NCBI RefSeq assembly: GCF_038502225.1
Contig: NC_091293.1
Location: 11,584,205 to 11,648,204, forward strand
Length of the DNA: 64,000 bases
From: Cherax quadricarinatus
Taxonomy: Eukaryota; Arthropoda; Malacostraca; Decapoda; Parastacidae
Direction: 5' to 3'
Shown: piece by piece, positions 47,101 to 62,496 of the stretch
Numbering within the stretch: position 1 is the stretch's first letter
How the letters are laid out: the number at the start of each line of letters is the position of its first letter
Position numbers and translations under genes: made by a program
The notes under the pieces: generated by a model
What the model was told of the DNA's origin: nothing
Seen by the model: only the letters and a program-made list of their open reading frames with translations
The model's database searches: none

Positions 47101-50100
47101 CTGTGACTGGAACAATACAAGAATAACCCACATAAACAAGGTACTGTGACTGGAACAATACAAGAATAACCCACATAAACAAGGTACTGTGACTGGAACA
47201 ATACAAGAATAACCCACATAAACAAGGTACTGTGACTGGAACAATACATGAATAACCCACATAAACAAGGTACTGTGACTGGAACAATACAAGAATAACC
47301 CACATAAACAAGGTACTGTGACTGGAACAATACATGAATAACCCACATAAACAAGGTACTGTGACTGGAACAATACAAGAATAACCCACATAAACAAGGC
47401 ACTGTGACTGGAACAATACAAGAATAACCCACATAAACAAGGTACTGTGACTGGAACAATACAAGAATAACCCACATAAACAAGGTACTGTGACTGGAAC
47501 AATACAAGAATAACCCACATAAACAAAGTACTGTGACTGGAACAATACAAGAATAACCCCACATAAACAAGGTACTGTGACTGGAACAATACAAGAATAA
47601 CCTACATAAACAAGGTACTGTGACTGGAACAATACAAGAATAACCCACATAAACAAGGTACTGTGACTGGAACAATACAAGAATAACCTCCATAAACAAG
47701 GTACTGTGACTGGAACAATACAAGAATAACCCACATAAACAAGGTACTGTGACTGGAACAATACAAGAATAACCCACATAAACAAGGTACTGTGACTGGA
47801 ACAATACAAGAATAACCCACATAAATAAGATACTGTGACTGGAACAATTCAAGAATAACCCACATAAACAACGTACTGTGACTGGAACAATACAAGAATA
47901 ACCCACATAAACAAGGTACTGTGACTGGAACAATACATGAATAACCCACATATACAAGGTACTGTGACTGGAACAATACATGAATAACCCACATAAACAA
48001 GGTACTGTGGACTGAACGATACAAGAATAATCCCACATAAACAAGGTACTGTGGACTGAACAATACATGAATAACCCACAGAAACAAGGTACTGTGACTG
48101 GAACAATACAAGAATAACCCACATAAACAAGGTACTGTGACTGGAACAATACAATAATAACTCCCACATAAACAAGGTACTGTGACTGGAACAATACATG
48201 AATAACCCACATAAACAAGGTACTGTGACTGGAACGATACAAGAATAACCCACATAAACAAGGTACTGTGACTGGAACAATACATGAATAACCCACAGAA
48301 ACAAGGCACTGTGGACTGGAACAATACAAGAATAACTCCACATAAACAAGGTACTGTGACTGGAACAATACATGAATAACCCACATAAACAAGGTACTGT
48401 GACTGGAACAATACAAGAATAAACCCACATAAACAAGGTACTGTGACTGAACAATACAAGAATAACCCACATAAACAAGGTAATAATATGACTGAACAAT
48501 ACAAGAATAACCCTACATAAACAAGGTACTGTGACTGGAACAATACAAGAATAACCCACATAAACAAGGAACTGTGACTCAGAACAATACAAGAATAACC
48601 CACATAAACAAGGTACTGTGACTGGAACAATACAAGAATAACCCTTACACAAGCAGGTACTGTGACTGGAACAATACATGAATAACCCACATAAACAAGG
48701 TACTGTGACTGAACAATACAAGAATAACCCTACATAAACAAGGTACTGTGACTGGAACAATACAAGAATAACCCACATAAACAAGGTACTGTGACTGAAC
48801 AATACAAGAATAACCCTACATAAACAAGGTACTGTGACTGGAACAATACAAGAATAACCCTACATAAACAAGGTACTGTGACTGGAACAATACAAGTAAC
48901 CTCCCACATAAACAAGGTACTGTGACTGGAACAATACAAGAATAACCCACATAAACAAGGTACTGTGACTGGAACAATACATGAATAATCCCTACATAAA
49001 CAAGGTACTGTGACTGGAACAATACAAGAATAACCCACATAAACAAGGTACTGTGACTGGAACAATACATGAATAACCCACATAAACAAGGCACTGTGAC
49101 TGGAATAATACAAGAACAACCCTACATAAACAAGGTACTGTGACTGGAACAATACAAGAATAACCCTACATAAACAAGGTACTGTGACTGGAACAATACA
49201 AGAATAACCCACATAAACAAGGTACTGTGACTGGAACAATACAAGAATAACCCTACATAAACAAGGTACAGTGACTGGAACAATACAAGAATAACCTCCC
49301 ACATAAACAAGGTACTGTGACTGGAACAATACAAGAATAACCCACATAAACAAGGTACTGTGACTGGAACAATACAAGAATAACCCACATAAACAAGGTA
49401 CTGTGACTGAAACAATACAAGAATAACCCACACAAACAAGGTACTGTGACTGAACAATACAAGAATAACCCTACATAAACAAGGTTCTGTGACTGGAACA
49501 ATACATGAATAACCAACCCACATAAACAAGGTACTGTGACTGGAACAATACAAGAATAATCCACATAAACAAGGTACTGTGACTGGAACAATACAAGAAT
49601 AACCCACATAAACAAGGTACTGTGACTGGAACAATACAAGAATAACCCACATAAACAAGGTACTGTGACTGGAACAATACAAGAATAACCCACATAAACA
49701 AGTAACTGTGACTGGAACAATACAAGAATAACCCACATAAACAAGGTACTGTGACTGGAACAATACATGAATAACCCACATAAACAGTACTGTGACTGGA
49801 ACAATACAAGAATAACCCACATAAAGCAAGGTACTGTGGACTGGAACAATACATGAATAACCCCACATAAACAAGGTACTGTGACTGGAACAATACAAGA
49901 ATAATCCCACATAAACAGGCACTGTGACTGGAACAATACAAGAATAACCCAACCATAAACAAGGTACTGTGACTGGAACAATACAAGAATAACCCACATA
50001 AACAAGGTACTGTGACTGGAACAATACAAAGAATAACCCACATAAACAAAGTACTGTGACTGGAACAATACAAGAATAACCCACATAAACAAGGTACTGT

Positions 50101-53100
50101 GACTGGAACAATACAAGAATAACCCTACATAAACAAGGTATTGTGACTGGAACAATACAAAGAATAACCCACATAAACAAGGTACTGTGACTGGAACAAT
50201 ACAAGAATAACCTACATAAACAACAAGGTACTGTGACTGGGAACAATACAAGAATAACCCCACATAAACAAGGTACTGTGACTGGAACAATACAAGAATA
50301 ATAACCCATAAACAAGGTACTGTGGACTGGAACAATACAAGAATAACCCACATAACAATGATACTGTGACTGGAACAATTCAAGAATAACCTACATAAAC
50401 AACGTACTGTGACTGGAACAATACAAGAATAACCCTACATAAACAAGGTACTGTGACTGGAACAATACATGAATAACCCACATAAACAAGGTACTGTGAC
50501 TGGAACAATACATGAATAACCCTGGCCATAAACAAGGTACTGTGACTGGAACGATACAAGAACAACACCCATAAACAAGGTACTGTGACTGGAACAATAC
50601 ATGAATAACCCACAGAAACAAGGCCACTGTGACTGGAACAATACAAGAATAACCTCCCACATAAACAAAGGTACTGTGACTGGAACAATACAATAAACTA
50701 ACCATAAACAGGTACTGGTGACAGAACTAATACAAGAATAACCCACATAAACAAGGTACTGTGACTGGAACAATACAAGAATAACCCACATAAACAAGGT
50801 ACTGTGACTGGAACAATACATGAATAACCCACATAAACAAGGTACTGTGACTGGAACAATACAAGAATAACCCACATAAACAAGGTACTGTGACTGGAAC
50901 AATACATGAATAACCCACATAAACAAGGTACTGTGACTGGAACAATACAAGAATAACCCACATAAACAAGGTACTGTGACTGGAACAATACAAGAATAAC
51001 CCACATAAACAAGGTAATATGACTGGAACAATGCAAGAATAACCCACATAAACAAGGTACTGTGACTGGAACAATACAAGAATAACCCACATAAACAAGG
51101 TACTGTGACTGGAACAATACAAGAATAACCCACATAAACAAGGTACTGTGACTGGAACAATACAAGAATAACCCACATAAGCAAGGTACTGTGACTGGAA
51201 CAATACATGAATAACCCACATAAACAAGGTACTGTGACTGGAACAATACAAGAATAACCCACATAAACAAGGTACTGTGACTGGAACAATACAAGAATAA
51301 CCCACATAAACAAGGTACTGTGACTGGAACAATACAAGAATAACCCACATAAACAAGGTACTGTGACTGGAACAATACAAGAATAACCCACATAAACAAG
51401 GTACTGTGACTGGAACAATACAAGAATAACCCACATAAACAAGGTACTGTGACTGGAACAATACAAGAATAACCCACATAAACAAGGTACTGTGACTGGA
51501 ACAATACATGAATAACCCACATAAACAAGGTACTGTGACTGGAACAATACAAGAATAACCCACATAAACAAGGTACTGTGACTGGAACAATACATGAATA
51601 ACCCACATAAACAAGGTACTGTGACTGGAACAATACAAGAATAACCCACATAAACAAGGTACTGTGACTGGCACAATACTAGAATAACCCACATAAACAA
51701 GGTACTGTGACTGGAACAATACAAGAATAACCCACATAAACAAGGTACTGTGACTGGAACAATACAAGAATAACCCACATAAACAAGGTACTGTGACTGG
51801 AGCAATACAAGAATAACCCACATAAACAAGGTACTGTGACTGGAACAATACGAGAATAACCCACATAAACAAGGTACTGTGACTGGAACAATACAAGAAT
51901 AACCCACATAAACAAGGTACTGTGACTGGAACAATACAAGAATAACCCACATAAACAAGGTACTGTGACTGGAACAATACAAGAATAACCCACATAAACA
52001 AGGTACTGTGACTGGAACAATACAAGAATAACCCACATAAACAAGGTACTGTGACTGGAACAATACAAGAATAACCCACATAAACAAGGTACTGTGACTG
52101 GAACAATACATGAATAACCCACATAAACAAGGTACTGTGACTGGAACAATACAAGAATAACCCACATAAACAAGGTACTGTGACTGGAACAATACAAGAA
52201 TTACCCACATAAACAAGGTACTGTGACTGGAACAATACAAGAATAACCCACATAAACAAGGTACTGTGACTGGAACAATACAAGAATAACCCACATAAAC
52301 AAGGTACAGTGACTGGAACAATACAAGAATAACCCACATAAAAAAGGTACTGTGACTGGAACAATACAAGAATAACCCACATAAACAAGGTACTGTGACT
52401 GGAACAATACATGAATAACCCACATAAACAAGGTACTGTGACTGGAACAATACAAGAATAACCCACATAAACAATGTACTGTGACTGGAACAATACATGA
52501 ATAACCCACATAAACAAGGTACTGTGACTGGAACAATACAAGAATAACCCACATAAACAAGGTACTGTGACTGGAACAATACAAGAATAACCCACATAAA
52601 CAAGGTACTGTGACTGGAACAATACAAGAATAACCCACATAAACAAGGTACTGTGACTGGAACAATACAAGAATAACCCACATAAACAAGGTACTGTGAC
52701 TGGAACAATACAAGAATAACCCACATAAACAAGGTACTGTGACTGGAACAATACAAGAATAACCCACATAAACAAGGTACTGTGACTGGAACAATACATG
52801 AATAACCAACATAAACAAGGTACTGTGACTGGAACAATACAAGAATAACCCACATAAACAAGGTACTGTGACTGGAACAATACAAGAATAACCCACATAA
52901 ACAAGGTACTGTGACTGGAACAATACAAGAATAACCCACATAAACAAGGTACTGTGACTGGAACAATACAAGAATAACCCACATAAACAAGGTACTGTGA
53001 CTGGAACAATACAAGAATAACCCACATAAACAAGGTACTGTGACTGGAACAATACAAGAATAACCCACATAAACAAGGTACTGTGACTGGAACAATACAT

Positions 53101-56100
53101 GAATAACCCACATAAACAAGGTACTGTGACTGGAACAATACAAGAATAACCCACATAAACAAGGTACTGTGACTGGAACAATACAAGAATAACCCACATA
53201 AACAAGGTACTGTGACTGGAACAATACAAGAATAACCCACATTAACAAGGTACTGTGACTGGAACAATACAAGAATAACCCACATAAACATGGTACTGTG
53301 ACTGGAACAATACAAGAATAACCCACATAAACAAGGTACTGTGACTGGAACAATACAAGAATAACCCACATAAACAAGGTACTGTGACTGGAACAATACA
53401 AGAATAACCCACATAAACAAGGTACTGTGACTGGAACAATACAAGAATAACCCACATAAACAAGGTACTGTGACTGGAACAATACAAGAATAACCCACAT
53501 AAACAAGGTACTGTGACTGGAACAATACAAGAATAACCCACATAAACAAGGTACTGTGACTGGAACAAAACATGAATAACCCACATAAACAAGGTACTGT
53601 GACTGGAACAGTACATGAATAACCCACATAAACAAGGTACTGTGACTGGAACAGTACAAGAATAACCCACATAAACAAGGTACTGTGACTGGAACAATAC
53701 AAGAATAACCCACATAAACAAGGTACTGTGACTGGAACAATACATGAATAACCCACATAAACAAGGTACTGTGACTGGAATAATACAAGAATAACCCACA
53801 TAAACAAGGTACTGTGACTGGAACAATACAAGAATAACCCACATAAACAAGGTACTGTGACTGGAACAATACAAGAATAACCCACATAAACAAGGTACTG
53901 TGACTGGAACAATACAAGAATAACCCACATAAACAAGGTACTGTGACTGGAACAATACAAGAATAACCCACATAAACAAGGTACTGTGACTGGAACAATA
54001 CAAGAATAACCCACATAAACAAGGTACTGTGACTGGAACAATACAAGAATAACCCACATAAACAAGGTACTGTGACTGAAACAATACAAGAATAACCCAC
54101 ACAAACAAGGTACTGTGACTGGAACAATACAAGAATAACCCACATAAACAAGGTTCTGTGACTGGAACAATACATGAATAACCCACATAAACAAGGTACT
54201 GTGACTGGAACAATACAAGAATAATCCACATAAACAAGGTACTGTGACTGGAACAATACAAGAATAACCCACATAAACAAGGTACTGTGACTGGAACAAT
54301 ACAAGAATAACCCACATAAACAAGGTACTGTGACTGGAACAATACAAGAATAACCCACATAAACAAGGTACTGTGACTGGAACAATACAAGAATAACCCA
54401 CATAAACAAGGTACTGTGACTGGAACAATACATGAATAACCGACATAAACAAGGTACTGTGACTGGAACAATACAAGAATAACCCACATAAACAAGGTAC
54501 TGTGACTGGAACAATACATGAATAACCCACATAAACAAGGTACTGTGACTGGAACAATACAAGAATAACCCACATAAACAAGGCACTGTGACTTGAACAA
54601 TACAAGAATAACCCACATAAACAAGGTACTGTGACTGGAACAATACAAGAATAACCCACATAAACAAGGTACTGTGACTGGAACAATACAAGAATAACCC
54701 ACATAAACAAGGTACTGTGACTGGAACAATACAAGAATAACCCACATAAACAAGGTACTGTGACTGGAACAATACAAGAATAACCCACATAAACAAGGTA
54801 CTGTGACTGGAACAATACAAGAATAACCCACATAAACAAGGTACTGTGACTGGAACAATACAAGAATAACCCACATAAACAAGGTACTGTGACTGGAACA
54901 ATACAAGAATAACCCACATAAACAAGGTACTGTGACTGGAACAATACAAGAATAACCCACATAAACAAGGTACTGTGACTGGAACAATACAAGAATAACC
55001 CTCATAAATAAGGTACTGTGACTGGAACAATACAAGAATAACCCACATAAACAAGGTACTGTGACTGGAACAATACAAGAATAACCCACATAAACAAGGT
55101 ACTGTGACTGGAACAATACATGAATAACCCACATAAACAAGGTACTGTGACTGGAACAATACATGAATAACCCACATAAACAAGGTACTGTGACTGGAAC
55201 AATACAAGAATAACCCACATAAACAAGGTAATGTGACTGGAACAATACATGAATAACCCACATAAACAAGGTACTGTGACTGGAACAATACAAGAATAAC
55301 CCACATAAACAAGGTACTGTGACTGGAACAATACAATAATAACCCACATAAACAAGGTACTGTGACTGGAACAATACAAGAATAACCCACATAAACAAGG
55401 TACTGTGACTGGAACAATACAAGAATAACCCACATAAACAAGGTACTGTGACTGGAACAATACATGAATAACCCACATAAACAAGGTACTGTGACTGGAA
55501 CAATACAAGAATAACCCACATAAACAAGGTACTGTGACTGGAACAATACATGAATAACCCACATAAACAAGGTACTGTGACTGGAACAATACAAGAATAA
55601 CCCACATAAACAAGGTACTGTGACTGGAACAATACAAGAATAACCCACATAAACAAGGTACTGTGACTGGAACAATACAAGAATAACCCACGTAAACAAG
55701 GTACTGTGACTGGAACAATACAAGAATAACCCACATAAACAAGGTACTGTGACTGGAACAATACAAGAATAACCCACATAAACAAGGTACTGTGACTGGA
55801 ACAATACAAGAATAAACCACATAAGCAAGGTACTGTGACTGGAACAATACATGAATAACCCACATAAACAAGGTACTGTGACTGGAACAATACAAGAATA
55901 ACCCACATAAACAAGGTACTGTGACTGGAACAATACAAGAATAACCCACATAAACAAGGTACTGTGACTGGAACAATACAAGAATAACCCACATAAACAA
56001 GGTACTGTGACTGGAACAATACAAGAATAACCCACATAAACAAGGTACTGTGACTGGAACAATACAAGAATAACCCACATAAACAAGGTACTGTGACTGG

Positions 56101-59100
56101 AACAATACAAGAATAACCCACATAAGCAAGGTACTGTGACTGGAACAATACATGAATAACCCACATAAACAAGGTACTGTGACTGGAACAATACAAGAAT
56201 AACCCACATAAACAAGGTACTGTGACTGGAACAATACAAGAATAACCCACATAAACAAGGTACTGTGACTGGAACAATACAAGAATAACCCACATAAACA
56301 TGGTACTGTGACTGGAACAATACAAGAATAACCCACATAAACAAGGTACTGTGACTGGAATAATACAAGAATAACCCACATAAACAAGGTACTGTGACTG
56401 GAACAATACAAGAATAACCCACATAAACAAGGTACTGTGACTGGAACAATACAAGAATAACCCACATAAACAAGGTACTGTGACTGGAACAATACAAGAA
56501 TAACCCACATAAACAAGGTACTGTGACTGGAACAATACAAGAATAACCCACATAAACAAGGTACTGTGACTGGAACAATACATGAATAACCCACATAAAC
56601 AAGGTACTGTGACTGGAACAATACAAGAATAACCCACATAAACAAGGTACTGTGACTGGAACAATACAAGAATAACCCACATAAACAAGGTACTGTGACT
56701 GGAACAATACATGAATAACCCACATAAACAAGGTACTGTGACTGGAATAATACAAGAATAACCCACATAAACAAGGTACTGTGACTGGAACAATACAAGA
56801 ATAACCCACATAAACAAGGTACTGTGACTGGAACAATACAAGAATAACCCACATAAACAAGGTACTGTGACTGGAACAATACAAGAATAACCCACATAAA
56901 CAAGGTACTGTGACTATAACAATACAAGAATAACCCACATAAACAAGGTACTGTGACTGGAACAATACAAGAATAACCCACATAAACAAGGTACTGTGAC
57001 TGGAACAATACAAGAATAACCCACATAAACAAGGTACTGTGACTGAAACAATACAAGAATAACCCACACAAACAAGGTACTGTGACTGGAACAATACATG
57101 AATAACCCACATAAACAAAGTTCTGTGACTGGAACAATACATGAATAACCCACATAAACAAGGTACTGTGACTGGAACAATACAAGAATAATCCACATAA
57201 ACAAGGTACTGTGACTGGAACAATACAAGAATAACCCACATAAACAAGGTACTGTGACTGGAACAATACAAGAATAACCCACATAAACAAGGTACTGTGA
57301 CTGGAACAATACATGAATAACCCACATAAACAAGGTACTGTGACTGGAACAATACAAGAATAACCCACATAAACAAGGTACTGTGACTGGAACAATACAA
57401 GAATAACCCACATAAACAAGGTACTGTGACTGGAACAATACAAGAATAACCCACATAAACAAGGTACTGTGACTGGAACAATACATGAATAACCCACATA
57501 AACAAGGTACTGTGACTGGAACAATACAAGAATAACCCACATAAACAAGGTACTGTGACTGGAACAATACAAGAATAACCCACATAAACAAGGTACTGTG
57601 ACTGGAACAATACATGAATAACCCACATAAACAAGGTACTGTGACTGGAATAATACAAGAATAACCCACATAAACAAGGTACTGTGACTGGAACAATACA
57701 AGAATAACCCACATAAACAAGGTACTGTGACTGGAACAATACAAGAATAACCCACATAAACAAGGTACTGTGACTGGAACAATACAAGAATAACCCACAT
57801 AAACAAGGTACTGTGACTATAACAATACAAGAATAACCCACATAAACAAGGTACTGTGACTGGAACAATACAAGAATAACCCACATAAACAAGGTACTGT
57901 GACTGGAACAATACAAGAATAACCCACATAAACAAGGTACTGTGACTGAAACAATACAAGAATAACCCACACAAACAAGGTACTGTGACTGGAACAATAC
58001 ATGAATAACCCACATAAACAAGGTTCTGTGACTGGAACAATACATGAATAACCCACATAAACAAGGTACTGTGACTGGAACAATACAAGAATAATCCACA
58101 TAAACAAGGTACTGTGACTGGAACAATACAAGAATAACCCACATAAACAAGGTACTGTGACTGGAACAATACAAGAATAACCCACATAAACAAGGTACTG
58201 TGACTGGAACAATACATGAATAACCCACATAAACAAGGTACTGTGACTGGAACAATACAAGAATAACCCACATAAACAAGGTACTGTGACTGGAACAATA
58301 CAAGAATAACCCACATAAACAAGGTACTGTGACTGGAACAATACTAGAATAACCCACATAAACAAGGTACTGTGACTGGAACAATACAAGAATAACCCAC
58401 ATAAACAAGGTACTGTGACTGGAACAATACAAGAATAACCCACATAAACAAGGTACTGTGACTGGAACAATACAAGAATAACCCATATAAACAAGGTACT
58501 GTGACTGGAACAATACAAGAATAACCCACATAAACAAGGTACTGTGACTGGAACAATACAAGAATAACCCACATAAACAAGGTACTGTGACTGGAACAAT
58601 ACAAGAATAACCCACATAAACAAGGTACTGTGACTGGAACAATACAAGAATAACCCACATAAACAAGGTACTGTGACTGGAACAATACTAGAATAACCCA
58701 CATAAACAAGGTACTGTGACTGGAACAATACAAGAATAACCCACATAAACAAGGTACTGTGACTGGAACAATACAAGAATAACCCACATAAACAAGGTAC
58801 TGTGACTGGAACAATACAAGAATAACCCATATAAACAAGGTACTGTGACTGGAACAATACAAGAATAACCCACATAAACAAGGTACTGTGACTGGAACAA
58901 TACAAGAATAACCCACATAAACAAGGTACTGTGACTATAACAATACAAGAATAACCCACATAAACAAGGTACTGTGACTGGAACAATACAAGAATAACCC
59001 ACATAAACAAGGTACTGTGACTGGAACAATACAAGAATAACCCACATAAACAAGGTACTGTGACTGAAACAATACAAGAATAACCCACACAAACAAGGTA

Positions 59101-61238
59101 CTGTGACTGGAACAATACATGAATAACCCACATAAACAAGGTTCTGTGACTGGAACAATACATGAATAACCCACATAAACAAGGTACTGTGACTGGAACA
59201 ATACAAGAATAATCCACATAAACAAGGTACTGTGACTGGAACAATACAAGAATAACCCACATAAACAAGGTACTGTGACTGGAACAATACAAGAATAACC
59301 CACATAAACAAGGTACTGTGACTGGAACAATACATGAATAACCCACATAAACAAGGTACTGTGACTGGAACAATACAAGAATAACCCACATAAACAAGGT
59401 ACTGTGACTGGAACAATACAAGAATAACCCACATAAACAAGGTACTGTGACTGGAACAATACAAGAATAACCCACATAAACAAGGTACTGTGACTGGAAC
59501 AATACATGAATAACCCACATAAACAAGGTACTGTGACTGGAACAATACAAGAATAACCCACATAAACAAGGTACTGTGACTGGAACAATACAAGAATAAC
59601 CCACATAAACAAGGTACTGTGACTGGAACAATACATGAATAACCCACATAAACAAGGTACTGTGACTGGAATAATACAAGAATAACCCACATAAACAAGG
59701 TACTGTGACTGGAACAATACAAGAATAACCCACATAAACAAGGTACTGTGACTGGAACAATACAAGAATAACCCACATAAACAAGGTACTGTGACTGGAA
59801 CAATACAAGAATAACCCACATAAACAAGGTACTGTGACTATAACAATACAAGAATAACCCACATAAACAAGGTACTGTGACTGGAACAATACAAGAATAA
59901 CCCACATAAACAAGGTACTGTGACTGGAACAATACAAGAATAACCCACATAAACAAGGTACTGTGACTGAAACAATACAAGAATAACCCACACAAACAAG
60001 GTACTGTGACTGGAACAATACATGAATAACCCACATAAACAAGGTTCTGTGACTGGAACAATACATGAATAACCCACATAAACAAGGTACTGTGACTGGA
60101 ACAATACAAGAATAATCCACATAAACAAGGTACTGTGACTGGAACAATACAAGAATAACCCACATAAACAAGGTACTGTGACTGGAACAATACAAGAATA
60201 ACCCACATAAACAAGGTACTGTGACTGGAACAATACATGAATAACCCACATAAACAAGGTACTGTGACTGGAACAATACAAGAATAACCCACATAAACAA
60301 GGTACTGTGACTGGAACAATACAAGAATAACCCACATAAACAAGGTACTGTGACTGGAACAATACTAGAATAACCCACATAAACAAGGTACTGTGACTGG
60401 AACAATACAAGAATAACCCACATAAACAAGGTACTGTGACTGGAACAATACAAGAATAACCCACATAAACAAGGTACTGTGACTGGAACAATACAAGAAT
60501 AACCCATATAAACAAGGTACTGTGACTGGAACAATACATGAATAACCCACATAAACAAGGTACTGTGACTGGAACAATACAAGAATAACCCACATAAACA
60601 AGGTACTGTGACTGGAACAATACATGAATAACCCACATAAACAAGGTACTGTGACTGGAACAATACAAGAATAACCCACATAAACAAGGTACTGTGACTG
60701 GAGCAATACAAGAATAACCCACATAAACAAGGTACTGTGACTGGAACAATACAAGAATAACCCACATAAACAAGGTACTGTGACTGGAACAATACAAGAA
60801 TAACCCACATAAACAAGGTACTGTGACTGGAACAATACAAGAATAACCCACATAAACAAGGTACTGTGACTGGAACAATACAAGAATAACCCACATAAAC
60901 AAGGTACTGTGACTGGAACAATACAAGAATAACCCACATAAACAAGGTACTGTGACTGGAACAATACAAGAATAACCCACATAAACAAGGTACTGTGACT
61001 GGAACAATACAATAATAACCCACATAAACAAGGTACTGTGACTGGAACAATACAAGAATAACCCACATAAACAAGGAACTGTGACTGGAACAATACAAGA
61101 ATAATCCCCACAAACAAGGTACTGTGACTGGAACAATACAAGAATAACCCACATAAACAAGGTACTGTGACTGGAACAATACAAGAATAACCCACATAAA
61201 CAAGGTACTGTGACTGGAACAATACAAGAATAACCCAC
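44122..61238. repeat. 43-bp minisatellite, about 398 copies (17 kb)
   Basis: Unit contains GTACTGTGACTGGAACAATA and CAAGAATAACCCACATAAAC. Units are mostly identical with single changes (CATGAATAACC, GTTCTGTG, GACTGAAAC, ACTATAAC). Because 43 leaves a remainder of one over three and the minus strand has no stop, all three minus frames stay open, the longest for 2743 codons. Markers show longer periods of 903 bp (21 units) and 1118 bp (26 units) at 56.9-60.1 kb. Between about 47.99 and 50.72 kb the phase is broken by many small indels. On the right the array passes directly into the dispersed element at 61.24 kb. Confidence 0.98.
47990..50715. other. Indel-rich interval inside the 43-bp array
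   Basis: Here units show insertions or losses of one to four bases, such as GTGGACTGAAC (48008), AACCCTACATAA (48508), AACCTCCCAC (48900), AATAACCAACCC (49508) and ATAATAACCC (50300). To the left, after about 47.55 kb, and to the right from 50.72 kb the units keep exact 43-bp phase for kilobases. Confidence 0.85.
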
Positions 61239-62496
61239 AAAAAAGAAGAAAGAAGCTTATGACGATGTTTTATCCCTACTTAGACCATTAACTAGTCACA
61301 TTAACACACGAAGGTGAGGAAGCCAGTATATATAGGAGAGGGAGAAAGGGACGATACAAAGAGAGGAAGAAAGAAGGAAGTGGAGAAGTAGTTGTAGAGG
61401 TAATGCTGGTAGTGGTGGTAGTAGAAGCAATGGTAGTGTTGGTAGAAGATAGGGGGAGTAGTGGAAGTTGCACAAGAGAGAGAAAGGGGAAGTGAAGCGA
61501 GGCAATAGTAGTAGCAGAGTAGTAGCAGTAGTAGTAGAGAATAGTAGTAGCAGTAGTAGTAGATAATAGTAGTAGCAGAGTAGTAGCAGTAGTAGTAGAG
61601 AATAGTAGTAGCAGAGTAGTAGCAGTAGTAGTAGAGAACAGTAGTAGATATGGAAGTGTAGAAAGTCTAAGGACAAGAAAAAGGAGCACAGCTGGAGAGC
61701 TATTGGCTCACGTAAGACCAAAATCTCAACTGAAAAGAATTGAAAGACAGAACACACCTAGAGAGAAGAAAGGAAGACAAAGAAAATATAGGAAAGAAGA
61801 AGAGGTAGGGAGAGGAGAAGAAAAGATCAGGTCAAGTCACGACTGTTCTGAAGTTTGGAGCATTGATAATATAATGAGAGAGAAAAATATCTACTGAGAC
61901 AAAGTCAGGACTGAGATTCATATTTAGGAAAGTTGTGTATAAGGGATCATCAACAAGACGGCGTCTTGTTGATGATCCTCTCCTCACCTTTTCTCCTTGC
62001 CTATATTTTCTTTGTCTTCCTTTCTTCTCTCTAGGTGTGTTCTGTTGTTCAATACTTTTCAGCTGAAATTTTGGTCCCACGTGAGCCAATAGCTCTCCTG
62101 CTATGCTCCTTTTTCTTGTCATTAGACTTTCTACACTTCTACTACTACTACTCCTCTTCTACTACTACTACTACTACTACTACTACTGCTACTTCTACTA
62201 CTACTACTACTACTACTACTACTGCTGCTGCTGCTACTACTACTATTGCCTCACTTCACTTCCCCTTTCTCTGTCTGTTGTGCCACTGCTACTCCCCCAA
62301 CCTACTACTACCACTGCCGGCATTACTTGTACCTCTACTTTTCCACTTCTTCCTCTCTTAGTATCGTCCCTGACCTCCTCTCCTGTATATATACTGGCTC
62401 CCTCACCTTCGTGTGTTACTGTAACTAGTCAATGGTTCAAGTCGGACCGAAACGTCATCATAAGCTTTTTCTCTCCTATGTGCGGATTATTTGTAT
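61215..62496. mobile_element. Large inverted-repeat element next to the 43-bp array
   Basis: Left arm 61239-61830 and right arm about 61978-62496 are inverted copies. Paired landmarks: AAGCTTATGACGATGTTTTA (61253) with the inverted AAGCTT...GACCGAAACGTCATC (62440-62467), ACACACGAAGGTGAGG (61305) with CCTCACCTTCGTGTG (62400), and GGAGAGCTATTGGCTCACGT (61693) with ACGTGAGCCAATAGCTCTCC (62080). The centre has a near-perfect palindrome at 61944-61978. Both arms hold a triplet tract, (TAG)n at 61499-61640 and (CTA)n at 62142-62250. No transposase frame is present. It may be a foldback element or two head-to-head copies of one repeat. Confidence 0.8.
61944..61978. repeat. Palindrome at the centre of the inverted repeat
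   Basis: GGATCATCAACAAGACG (61944-61960) and its exact complement (61962-61978) are separated by one base. Confidence 0.95.

Noticed and set aside
44114..61240. Minus-strand open frames of up to 2743 codons rich in LFMWVILVLFQSQYLVY-type repeats
   Set aside because: They exist in all three minus frames at once because a 43-bp unit without stops cycles through the frames. No unique domain, start context or splice signal accompanies them.
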